Origin: Orychophragmus violaceus
Taxonomy: Eukaryota; Streptophyta; Magnoliopsida; Brassicales; Brassicaceae
Direction of reading: 5' to 3'
Length of the DNA stretch: 64,000 nt
Assembly (NCBI GenBank): GCA_030180135.1
Contig: CM058233.1
Coordinates: forward strand, 26,941,615-27,005,614
The number at the start of each line of letters is the position of its first letter. Within the stretch, counting starts at the first letter, position 1. Made by a program: the position numbers and the translations under genes. The notes under the pieces are model-generated. The model worked only from the letters and a program-made list of their open reading frames with translations, was not told the origin of the DNA and made no database searches. Below are positions 9,749 to 19,509 of the stretch, in pieces.

Positions 9749-12700
9749 ATGTCTTCTTCTAACTATTATAGATCGTGGATGGACGGAGTTAGGATTGATG
9801 AGGCGACGAAGCTAGTGGACCGGGAATATGCACTTGGTATTGCAGAGTTTATGTCGCTAGCTTGCAATCAACCACATACGCTGAAAAATGGTAAGTTAAA
9901 ATGTCCATGTGCTAATTGCCGGAATTTTAGAAATCTTATGATTGGCGAAGTATGGTTTCACTTGTATTCAGTTGGGTTTATGTCGGGTTATATGATTTGG
10001 TATCTTCATGGGGAAACTTCGGATTATGCAAGTAGTAGTAGAGAACCTTACGGTGGTACTAGTACTAGGGAACCTAATGTTAGTTCTAGCGAACCTTATA
10101 CTGCCGATGTAGATTTTGGTGTAGGCACCATTCAGATGGTTAATGATGCACATAGAGAAATTATTCCAGAGGTAGGTGAATATCAAATTCCTAGGGTAGG
10201 TGAGGAACCAAATGTAGAATCTAGGAGATTTTTTGACATGTTAGATGCAGCGAAGCGGCCGCTTTACGATGGTTGCAGAGAGGGTCATTCGCTATTATCA
10301 TCTGCTACAAGATTAATGGGCATAAAGACAGACTACAATCTGCCGGAAGAATGTGTGGATGCGATTTGCGAGTTTGTGAAAGATATTCTTCCAGAAGATA
10401 ACCTTGCGCCGGGTTCATAGAATGAGGTCGAGAAACTGGTTAAGGGGCTGGGATTACCGTATGAGATGATAGATGTGTGCATCGACAATTGTATGATATA
10501 CTGGCGAGAAGAAGAATTCCGTCTGGAATGAAAATTCTGTAAGAAGCCGCGCTATGAGGATACAAGGGAAAGAGCTAAGGTTCCGTTCAAGCGAATGTGG
10601 TATATGCCATTAACCGATAGGCTGAGGCGGTTATACCAGTCGGAGCGAACTGCGGAGGAAATGAGATGGCATTCTGAGCATAGAAGAGAGGCAGAGATTG
10701 CACATCCGTCGGACGCTGAAGCGTGGAAACATTTTCAGAGAATATATCCAGATTTTTCTTACGATCCACGTAACATGTACCTCGGATTATGCACAGATGG
10801 TTTTAACCCGTTTGGAAGGCATGGGAGACAATATTCGTTGTGGCCAGTGATTCTGACTCCTTATAATCTACCGCCGACTATGTGCATGCATCGAGAGTTT
10901 CTTTTTCTCTCCGTACTCGTTCCCGGTCCAGAGCATCCGAAAAGATCAGTTGATGTATTCTTGCAGCCGTTGATACATGAGTTGCAAATGTTATGGCTGC
11001 CCGGTGTTGTAGCATACGATGTTTCATGCAAGGAAATTTTTTTGATGAGGGCTGCATTGATGTGGACCATTAGCGATTTTCCGGCTTATGGTATGTTATC
11101 AGGATGGACTACACATGGGAGGTTAGCATGTCCGTATTGTCAGGAAAATACCGATGCATTCCAATTGAATAATGGACGTAAATCGTGTTGGTTTGATTGT
11201 CATAGAAGATTTCTACCGCATGATCATCCCTACCGAAAAACACTAAACTTTTTACGAAGAAGAAGAAAGTGTTTGATGATCATATTCTCCAAAAAGCTGG
11301 GTCGACTACCTTGGGCCTCTTAGAAGGATTTGGTGCATTAAGAAGTCGTGAGTGTGGTGGGAACGGGCATGAGAATATATACGGAGCTGGTGTAGTCCAC
11401 AACTGGCACAAGCAAAGCATTTTCTGGGATTTACCGTATTGGAAGGACCAGTTACTAAGGCATAATCTTGATGTCATGCACATCGAGAAAAATTTCTTCG
11501 ATAACATTATGAACACTGTGCTCAACGTGCAAGGGAAGACGAAAGATAATGTGAAGTCTAGGCTTGATTTACCTGAAATTTGTGATCGGCCTGAACTTCA
11601 TCTTCAGACGAACGGAAAACCGCCAATTCCAGCATATTGGGTAGACTCGAAGTCAAAAGAAGAGTTATTTAAGTGGGTTATGCTACAAGTTAAATTCCCT
11701 GACGGGTATGCATCAAACTTGCGTAATTGTGTGGACACTGACGGAGGAAAGTTTATCGGAATGAATAGTCATGATTGTCATGTGATGATGCAGCGACTCC
11801 TGCCGTTTGCGTTTGCTCATCTCCTTCCTCGAGATGTCCACAAAGCAATTGCAGCTGTTGGATCTTTTTCAGGGATATATCCACCAGGACACTCACTGTT
11901 GATGGGATCAGGAGTCTGGAGCAAAATATTCCAAAAATCTTATGCAATCTGGAAAAGATATTTCCACCGTCTTTCTTCGACGTCATGGAACATTTTCCTA
12001 TCCATCTACCGGGTGAAGCTAGACTTGGTGGTCCGGTACAATATCGGTGGATGTATCCGTTCAAGCGCTATATGTTTCACCTTAAAAAGAAGGTGAAGAA
12101 TCCCGCTAAAGTGGAGGCTCTATTTCCGCTCAATATAACAACGAAGAGACTGCAACCTTTGCTGGCTACTACTTCCCTTCGCAAGTACGCACAAGGAGCA
12201 GGCGCCCAGCTAGGAACGATGACAGGGGAGAAAGGCAAATTTATCGGTCAAGCGGTCCTAACATTTTTCAACAGGTTGGGCGGTTAAGTGGGAAAGTAGG
12301 CAAGCGGCAACTAACACCTCAAGAGCATACACATCTCCATAAGTACATTCTAACCAACTGCGAGGAAGTATTTAAATATGAGAGGTATACATGTTAGCTA
12401 GATTTATAATTTTGTATTACACTTGCTTTACTTATTTATATTCTTTTAACTTTTTGTAGGATATATATGGAAGCTCTCCAATTTCATCATCCGAAATTGG
12501 ACGAGGGCGAACGTGAGGCTCGGAAACAAAAATACTTCAGCCATTGGTTAAACTTTTATGTAAGAATTAGTTTCTTAAATCATATAAAACACTTACGAAT
12601 TGGAGCAATATTTTTTAACTTTGATGTGATCATATTGTTAGGTCCGGGGGGAACTCAATGCTGGACGCATCCCCGATGATTGGTTAGTTGACATAGTAGA

Positions 12701-13388
12701 GGGCCTCTACAACACAGCAAAGTCTTATCCGAGATATTGCACTAGGGGGTATGCATTTAAGGTGCATGTAGAAGGGTCAACAAGAATTACTGCCGATCAC
12801 GGAGTATCATCTGCATCCGGAGAAGCTGTTTACTATGGTATTCTTAAAGAAATACTAGAAGTAAAATACATAGGAAAGCTTGGAATGCGTTGTGTAGTTT
12901 TTCTATGCGACTGGTATAACCCGATCGTAGGGCAAGGTGTTTTGATCGACGAGTTCGGTGTGACGTCGATTAATTCGAGCAAAAAACTAAGAAACTACGA
13001 TCCGTTCATTATTGCTTCACAAGCAGATCAGGTAAGTAATTGTAAATAATTATTTTGGAATTCAAAACTCTGATTAAAAAAAAATATTAATATAATATTT
13101 ACGCAGGTGTGTTACATTCCATACCCTCGACTAACTTATAAAAATGATTCATGGATCACCGTTACAAATATAAACCCTCGAGGGAAGGTGTACGTAGTTG
13201 AAGAGCGCGAAGTAGAGCCCTTACAAACAAGTGGTTCTGGTGTGATCGCTCCGGTAGAAGAAACGCTTGAAGTTAATTTAGTTGTCGACTTCAGTCAATT
13301 CGGGGACATTGTTCTTCATTCAGAATCAGAAGAAGAAAGAGGCGAATTTGATGATAGTGACTCAATTTCGTCCGACTACAATACATAG
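9749..13388 (+). pseudogene. TnpD/TNP2-type CACTA transposase, decayed
   Basis: The catalytic transposase of CACTA elements. The start at 9749 gives MSSSNYYRSWMDGVRID, followed by a Transpos_assoc-type segment with CPCANCRN and a WYLHGE word. A Transposase_21-type core follows (MYLGLCTDGFNPFG, VYDVSCKEIF-like, MLSGWTTHGRLACPYC), then HNLDVMHIEKNFFDN, then a DUF4218-like part (FIGMNSHDCHVMMQRLLP) and a DUF4216-like C-terminus (YYGILKEILEVKYIG, VVFLCDWYNP, CYIPYPRLTYKNDSW). Breaks: TAG at 10418-10420, TGA at 10529-10531, frameshifts near 11255 and 11890. Introns with normal borders are at 12385-12459, about 12560-12641 and 13032-13107. The tail is acidic and ends at TAG 13386-13388. Confidence 0.85.
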
Positions 13389-13484
13389 AGTGATGAAGAA
13401 TAAAAATGTAATATGAATTTAATATTTATGATTGTTCTTAAATATATATAATGTGTTATGCTTTAAACATCTATAATATTATTT

Positions 13485-13555
13485 GAGGGTACACAATATA
13501 TGGTTCGAGGTGCGGGGTTCGAACAGAGCCTTCCTCTATTTTATGTTTTTTTTAA
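13485..13555 (+). repeat. tRNA-like module 1 in CACTA-1 (A-box part missing)
   Basis: Shares GGGTACACAATA..., GGTTCGAAC (B box) and the final T-run with the next four modules but lacks the A-box half. A conserved link (TTATAGATATATAG) joins it to module 2. Confidence 0.55.
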
Positions 13556-13600
13556 GACTGTTATAGATATATAGAATTAGTATGTAATCTTAAACAAGTA

Positions 13601-13689
13601 ATACTAAATGGATCAACTGGTTAAGGGTACAAAATACATGGTTCGAGGTGGGGGGTTCGAACAGGGCCTTCCTCTGTTACATGTTTTTT
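13601..13689 (+). repeat. tRNA-like module 2 in CACTA-1
   Basis: TGGATCAACTGG at 13609 resembles a pol III A box and GGGTTCGAAC at 13653 a B box, 44 nt apart as in tRNA genes. T6 (13684-13689) follows as a possible terminator. It does not fold into an obvious full tRNA. Confidence 0.6.
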
Positions 13690-13895
13690 AATTTCCGATG
13701 GATTATCGTCGGTTTGTCGTCGGTTGTCCGTCGGTTTACCGTCGGTTTCCGTCGATTTACCGTCGGTTTATCGTCCGAAATACCGTCGGATGAAAGCAGT
13801 AAATCTCTCCAGTAAATGACATTTAGTTGGTAAATGTCATATCCGAATTAACTCGATTTCCGATGGAGTTCCGTCTGTTTTACCGTCGGAAAATT
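13690..13895 (+). repeat. Internal CCGACGG array upstream of small gene 1
   Basis: About ten CCGTCGG/CCGACGG-type words lie between the TnpD-like gene and the first small gene, so a subterminal-type array is inside the element. Confidence 0.75.
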
Positions 13896-13959
13896 TTCTA
13901 TATATACACGTCCAATGCATGAGATTTTCATTCAAATCATAAACACAACAACTCACCAA

Positions 13960-14506
13960 ATGAATTTCGTTTACTTCTCTCCCGAAGCCCATGAAACGGC
14001 AATACGCCAGCTTGGAATGCCGGGACGGAGACATCTTCCTAATCTCGACCAAACCAGGCAGACTCATCGGGGGATTTGGTTCGGGTACAACACGGTTATT
14101 ATATCCGTGACCAGTGAGATCATTCAGACACGTTGGTCTGGTGGCTATCTGACGTACTACCAACTCCCGACGTCCTTCAAAGAAGCGTGGTTCAGTGACT
14201 TTCTCGTAAGTAATGTCCTATTCTTAGAAATTATTATAATGTAATTATAATTAAGTATTTATAAAATTACAGGAATACTTCTCCTGCTCTACGGACAATT
14301 TGTTCCTCGTCTGGCGGGAATTCCATAGGAATGCTAGGCGGGTTTTCCAAACAAAAATGCGGCGGTGGAAGCTACTTTGGCAAAGAGGAGAAGGAAGACC
14401 TGCGTGGATTCCTGCGAGGTCTTGGAGATTGCTGGTGAACCAATGGCGCGAGACGGACGTCGGAGATTGGTTTACTAACCAATTCCCGAACTACAATAGA
14501 TTTTAA
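13960..14506 (+). CDS. Small two-exon CACTA-1 gene, copy 1 (159 residues, intact)
   Basis: Exon 1 is 13960-14205 and exon 2 is 14273-14506; the intron has GTAAGT and TTACAG borders and keeps the frame. The start MNFVYFSPEAHETAIRQLG was chosen because an upstream Met at 13915 lies in the array. Exon 2 holds VWREFHRNARRVFQTKMRRW and GRPAWIPARSWRLLVNQW, which resemble the Transposase_24 (TnpA-like) segment of the gene at 16647-18861. It is probably a short DNA-binding accessory protein of the element, but I know of no named family. It is one of the few unbroken genes here. A diverged copy lies 1.5 kb downstream, and both are flanked by CCGACGG arrays. Confidence 0.72.
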
Positions 14507-14670
14507 ATTATGTTGTTTTTAATTTCTTGTAATGTTTTAAATTTCATGCCGTTTGTAAAATATGTTTTTAATTAAAGTAATTAACCTATGTTATGTTTTT
14601 TTTTTTTGAAAAATCAAAACCAAATTAAGCATAATTACATATACGATTAATATGTAATCCTAAACGACTA

Positions 14671-14760
14671 ACAAAAACTGGCTCAACTGGTCTAATGCGA
14701 GAGAACAATAGGTTTAGGTGGCGGGTTCGAAACGAGCCCTCCGCATTATAGGTTTTTTTT
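14671..14760 (+). repeat. tRNA-like module 3 in CACTA-1
   Basis: TGGCTCAACTGG at 14679 is close to the A-box consensus and GGGTTCGAAAC at 14723 to the B box, 44 nt apart. T8 follows at 14753-14760. This is the copy closest to a real pol III promoter. Confidence 0.62.
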
Positions 14761-15437
14761 AATTTAAATTTCGACGGAAAACCGTCGATTTAAAATTATT
14801 CCGACGGTAATCCGTCGGTAATTATTTTAAGACGGTAATCCGTCGGTAATTATTGACGGATTTTCGACGGTTTAGGGTTTAGGGTTTTAGATTGATAAAA
14901 AAGAATCGCAAAACCCGTCACTAGTCAATGTAATGTTAGAATATATTATAATTCTTTAGTATCTGATCTATTTGACATTTTTTGTTTGATTTGAAAATTT
15001 TAAAACACGTAGCACCAAAACATTTCGAATTGTACATTAACGTTTAAGAAGAAGTTTATGTCAAACACTATCTAACTATGATTTTCCTAATATTCTTCAA
15101 ATTTAGAAGTGTAATTATAAACCTCATGCTTAATGGTACATTAATGTGTTACTAGAAAAAAATGTCCAACCCTAAACCCTGTTCCCTCGTAATTCCATCG
15201 GAAATTTCCGACGGTTATTCGTCGGAATTCCGTCGGTTTACTGCATTTATCGGTCAAAATCTAAATTAACTCCCCTCTCTTCCCCATGCAACGCTTTGGT
15301 AAGTGTCTAGTCAGTAATTAAAACTATTTCCGACGGATTTCCGTCGGAAATGCTGTCGAAATTTTTTGTATAAATATGTACGGACTTGTCCTTGGTTTTT
15401 CAAACATTTCATCTAAGATTCTCTTCCCAAAAAAAAA
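14761..15437 (+). other. Intergenic spacer of CACTA-1 with two CCGACGG arrays
   Basis: No gene is supported here. CCGTCGG/CCGACGG words cluster at about 14770-14880 and 15185-15365. Between them is AT-rich sequence without recognisable content. Confidence 0.6.
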
Positions 15438-15484
15438 ATGGATAACGTTTTTCTAACCCCGTAATGGCGTTCTTGGATAATTAC

Positions 15485-15986
15485 AGGGATATTATCTCAA
15501 CCGGGACGAGAACATCTTCCTGTGCTGGATCCTTACCGCCAAAACCGGACCATTTGGTTCCAATACAATGCTGCAATTCCCGTTGTTATTAGCGACATAA
15601 TAGAGGCTCGGTTTTTTGGAGGTTACCTAGCTTACTACAATGTCCCGAGAAACGTTAAAGAGTTATGGTTCGAGGATTTTGTGGTAAATAATTTATATTT
15701 TTTTTGTCTTTTTTTTGCAAATTCTACAATTAATATTTATTCACTTATTAAATTGCAGGCTTATTTTAATTTTGATCTGCAAGTAATCTTCGCGGTTTGG
15801 GTGGAATTCCACGTGGTGGCTAGGCGTGTTTTCCAGACCAAAATGCGTCGGGCCAAACCGCGATGGTTTAGAGGACAAGGAAGACCGTCATGGATGTCGG
15901 AGGGGGATTGGAACCGCATGGTTCAGCTTTGGGAGGAGACTGACATCGGAGAATGGTTCGGGAACAATCCCCCAAATAATGACTGA
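15485..15986 (+). pseudogene. Small two-exon CACTA-1 gene, copy 2
   Basis: A diverged paralogue of 13960-14506. The first coding part reads GILSQPGREHLPVLDPYRQN and ends at 15683; the intron (GTAAAT...TTGCAG) spans 15684-15758; exon 2 encodes FAVWVEFHVVARRVFQTKMR and GRPSWMSEGDWNRMVQLWEE and stops at 15986. The N-terminus is unclear: an ATG at 15438 runs into a stop after eight codons, although a TTACAG just before 15484 could be a splice acceptor of an upstream intron. From exon 1 onward the frame is open, so it could still be expressed if a start exists. Confidence 0.62.
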
Positions 15987-16136
15987 ACAATTTTATAAAT
16001 ATGCTATTTATTTTCATGTAATGTTTAATTTATGTTATTAATTATAATTTTAATATATGTTATGTTTTTATTTTTTTTTTAATAATCAAAACAATAGCAT
16101 AACAATAACTAAAATTACCATGTAATTATAAACAAC

Positions 16137-16229
16137 TAACACTAAATGGATCAACTGGTTAAGGGTACACAATATATTGTTCGAGGTTGGGGGTTCGAAC
16201 AGAGCCTTCCACCAATTTTATGTTTTTTT
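16137..16229 (+). repeat. tRNA-like module 4 in CACTA-1
   Basis: TGGATCAACTGG at 16147 and GGGTTCGAAC at 16191 are 44 nt apart; T7 follows near 16223. It forms a tandem pair with module 5, joined by the same GGTTATAGATATATAGAA link seen between modules 1 and 2. Confidence 0.6.
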
Positions 16230-16273
16230 AAACGGTTATAGATATATAGAAGTACTATGTAATCATAAACAAC

Positions 16274-16366
16274 TAACACTAAACGGATCAACTGGTTAAG
16301 GGTACACAATACATTGTTCGAGGTTGGGGGTTCGAACAGAGGCTTCCACCAATTACTTTTTTTTTA
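16274..16366 (+). repeat. tRNA-like module 5 in CACTA-1
   Basis: TGGATCAACTGG-type word (CGGATCAACTGG) at 16284 and GGGTTCGAAC at 16328, 44 nt apart, followed by T9. It is nearly identical to module 4. Confidence 0.6.
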
Positions 16367-16550
16367 TTTCCGACGGATAACCGTTGGTTTTCAGATAACC
16401 GTCGGTTATCCGTCGAAATATTTGGCGCCTTAAACCCAAAATTTTTTGAGTTAACCGCCAATTTTTGGCGAAAACAATTGGACCGCCTAAAATACCGACG
16501 GAAAACCGACGACAAATGATTTCCGACGGATTTCCGTCGAAAATCAATTC
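16367..16550 (+). repeat. Internal CCGACGG array upstream of the TnpA-type gene
   Basis: Several CCGACGG/CCGTCGG words precede the first exon of the TnpA-like gene. This fits autoregulatory binding of a TnpA-type protein, as known for En/Spm. Confidence 0.72.
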
Positions 16551-16644
16551 ATATTCTCCCGATCGAACATCGGACCATCGCTCTACGATTCCGCCGGATT
16601 ATCGCCGTTAATCCTCATATCCGACCGCCACCAACACCACAAAC

Positions 16645-18861
16645 ATGTAAGTTATCCTTTTAACCGATTGATTTTGCATAATTTTGTTTAGATTTTTAGA
16701 AATGGTTGCATGTGTTGGATTAAACGGTAGTATAGGTTGACTAATGGATAGAACAATATAGTTACTAGGATTTAGGATTGTTTGACTTAGATTGATTGTG
16801 AATTTCTTTTTAAAGTTTCTTCAAAACTTTTAAAACTGATTTTTGGTGTAATTTTGGAATTTGTTTTGGTTTTTTAAACGTTTTTAAAATTCTTATGAGT
16901 TCTAAAACGTTTTTTAATTTTTTAAAAAATTTGAAACGTTTTTGTAATTTATTTTCAATTTTAAAACATTTTAGAAAATTTTATTGTTGATTTTTTTAAA
17001 CGTTTCTAAATTTTTTTATGAGTTCTAAAACGTTTTTGAATTTTTTTAAAAATTTAAAATCTTTTTTGTAATTTATTTTGATTTTTTAAAGGTTTTAGAA
17101 AATTTTACTGTTGATTTTAAAACGTTTTTAAAATTTTTTTTAGTTCTAAAACGTTTTTGAAATTTTTAAAAACTTAAAAACGTTTTTGCATTTATTTAGA
17201 ATTTTGAAACGGTTTAGACATTTTTATTGTTGATATTATACACGTTTTTTATGAGTTCTAAATTTTTGATTGGTTTGTAGGGATGATTTTCTGACGTTTG
17301 AGGAAGTTATGAACGACATTCCACTCAATGAGGTGCATCAGGAACCGGTCCAGCAACAACAACCGAGAGCCAGACGGTCTCGGTCGACTCAGGTGCTACC
17401 CACACCGGATCCGACACAGCCGGGAACGTCTGAGACTATGCCGGAGGCTAGTGGGAGTCATTCCGTGTCTCAGGTGCCCCATTATGTTTTACCGTCAATT
17501 GCCGATGAGATATCGGCATTAGTCGATCAGCCGGGATGAGAGCTGCTCAAACGGCTCGACCCTTTCTACGAGACCAACCCGGGCACTTTCTGGTATAAAA
17601 TTTATAACTTTAGATTCTCATTTACACTTTTTAGTATATACAATTTTTGTAAACCTTTGTAAGTCTTGGGAATGATGTACAGCATGCTCAAGTACGGATA
17701 CCCGACGTACAGGGACATGCCTTTATCCGATAGGCATAACTGGTTCCGCCAGTTCGAGGTAATACCTCCTCGTTAATTTTGTTGTATATATATATATTTT
17801 ATTATTATTTTATATAATTTATTTTTAAAGTTTTTAATTCTAACAAATATTTATTTTTTTGTTTTGAATAGCAAGAGTATACTTGGGATAGGAAGTATAC
17901 GGTTATGGTGGAAGATGAGTTCCACCAGAAGGCGTCGACGCATTACTCAAACGTCATCAACACTTGGAAACAGAAGTGGTGCCGTAATGAAGTTCCCAAG
18001 GGTATTGACAAAAGGAGCGATACTTGGCAGGGCTTCATCCGTCATTGGAGTAAGCCTGCAACCGCATCAACCTCTACGACGAACTCCCAGAACCGTAGAA
18101 GTGAGAGGGATGGTGCCGGTCCCGCAACTCATAATGCGGGAGCAAGAAGCACCGCATCAAGGAAGATAATCCTGGTAAGCAGTTCTTTTTTAAAAATTTT
18201 CAATATGTTAAGTTATTTTTAAATTTTAAGTTCAAAATTGTTTTTGCAGAAACAAAAGAAGGGGCGAGATTCGAATCATATTGAGCTCATTGAGGATGGC
18301 CACAAGAACAAGGAAACGGGCCAAATCCAAGATCCAATTGCTCGGAGGATTTTGGAGTCGACGAAGAGGCGTTTGGATGAGGTGGTTACCCAATCCGAAG
18401 GAATCGGTTCAACGGAAGAGATACCTGACGAGCAGATCAACCAAGTCTTCCTCGCGGTAAATTTTAAAATTTAAAAAATTTGAAATATGTTTAACCCTAA
18501 ACTCTAACTTAAAATTCATAACGTATTATTTACTTTACAGGAAACTGAGAAGAGAAGAGGACGGGTTTTTGGTTTGGGAAACTTGGCGGACAAAGTATCG
18601 ACACCGCATTCCCGTTTTCTTCCGGAAGAGGACTATGCCCAGATCTTAAGGGAAAAGGATGCGGAGATCAAAGCGTTGAAGGCTAGTCAATCGCGGATGG
18701 AAGCCCGGATGGCAGAACAAGATGTAGCAAACGCAAAGAAGTTCGAAGAGATGAACCAACGGTTTGAGACCTTCATGCAGCAAGCCAATCTTCCAAATGC
18801 CGGACCGTCGACCAAGAGCGGAGGGAAGGGCACAAAGAAGTCGAGGAAGAGGGCGACGTGA
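16645..18861 (+). pseudogene. TnpA/Transposase_24-type gene of CACTA-1
   Basis: A DNA-binding accessory protein of En/Spm-type elements. A normal intron (16647-17280, GTAAGT...TTTGTAG) splits the start codon: AT ends the first exon and GGATGATTTTC starts the next, giving MDDFLTFEEVMNDIPL. The next exon is Pro/Gln-rich and is broken by TGA at 17537-17539 within QPG-ELLKRLDPFYETNPG, where CGA would be expected. Later exons: about 17660-17759 (MLKYGYPTYRDMPLSDRH), 17872-18174 (FHQKASTHYSNVINTWKQKW, the Transposase_24 core), 18250-18456, and 18541-18861 with a coiled coil (EKDAEIKALKASQSRMEARM) and a basic tail. One nonsense codon is the only clear break. Confidence 0.78.
16840..17260 (+). repeat. 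Degenerate minisatellite in the first intron of the TnpA-type gene
   Basis: A T-rich unit of about 120-125 bp is repeated three to four times. Landmarks are TTATTGTTGAT-type words near 16981, 17106 and 17224 and GAGTTCTAAAACGTTTTT-type words in each unit. Confidence 0.6.
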
Positions 18862-19455
18862 GCGTGATCCGCTCCCGTTGAATGTAATTTTTTTTTATGG
18901 ACGAATGTAGTTTTTAAAACATGTTTTGAATATTTAAATAAATTTCTTTTTTTGTTTTAATTAATAAATTTGCGAATATATATATATATATTTTTTAAAA
19001 TTATTAATTATCCGTCGGTAAACCGTCGATAACCGATCGTCGGAAAACCGTCGGTAAAACGCCCTCGGAATGCCGTCGGTAATCTTCCGTCGGAATGCCG
19101 TCGGTAAACTTCCGTTGAAATACCGTCGGTATTATACGTCGGAATACCGTCGGTATTATACGTCGGAATACCGTCGGTATGTACGGTCGGTTTATAGTCA
19201 GTAAACCGTCAGAATGAACCGTCGGTTTACGGTCACAAAACCGTCGGTAAATGTGCGTCGATAAACCGTCGGTGATCGGTCGGTATTATATCCGTCGGTA
19301 TTCCGTCGGTTTTTATAGACGAAAAACCGACGGAAAATTTTTACCGACGAAATTGAAATGACGGACTATTTTCGTCGGAAATCCGTCGGAATACGTCTTT
19401 TCCGACGGAAACCCGTCGATTTCATCCCTCGGTAATGGCCTGTTTTCTTGTAGTG
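18862..19455 (+). repeat. CACTA-1 right subterminal array and TIR
   Basis: From about 19010 to 19440 the CCGTCGG/CCGACGG words are denser than anywhere else in the window. The end CCTGTTTTCTTGTAGTG is the inverse of the left terminus. Confidence 0.88.
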
Positions 19456-19509
19456 TTCGCATCTTCTGTTTTTTCCAAAGAAGCTCCATGGATCAACAAG
19501 AGCTCTAAT

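Larger units (their letters stand above)
9332..19455 (+). mobile_element. CACTA-1: complete CACTA (En/Spm-type) DNA transposon
   Basis: Ends are CACTACAAGAAAACAG at 9332 and its inverse (CTGTTTTCTTGTAGTG) ending at 19455, flanked by the 3-bp duplication TTC (9329-9331 and 19456-19458). Length is 10124 bp. Both subterminal parts are packed with CCGACGG/CCGTCGG words. It carries a TnpD/TNP2-type gene (9749-13388), two copies of a small gene (13960-14506 and about 15485-15986) and a TnpA/Transposase_24-type gene (16647-18861), all on the plus strand. Stops and frameshifts in the large genes suggest it is no longer autonomous. It is inserted in copia-1. Confidence 0.93.

Noticed and set aside
14671..14760. 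A genuine tRNA gene
   Set aside because: Only the A and B boxes and a T-run are convincing; acceptor and anticodon stems do not pair, and the module occurs as degenerate repeats.
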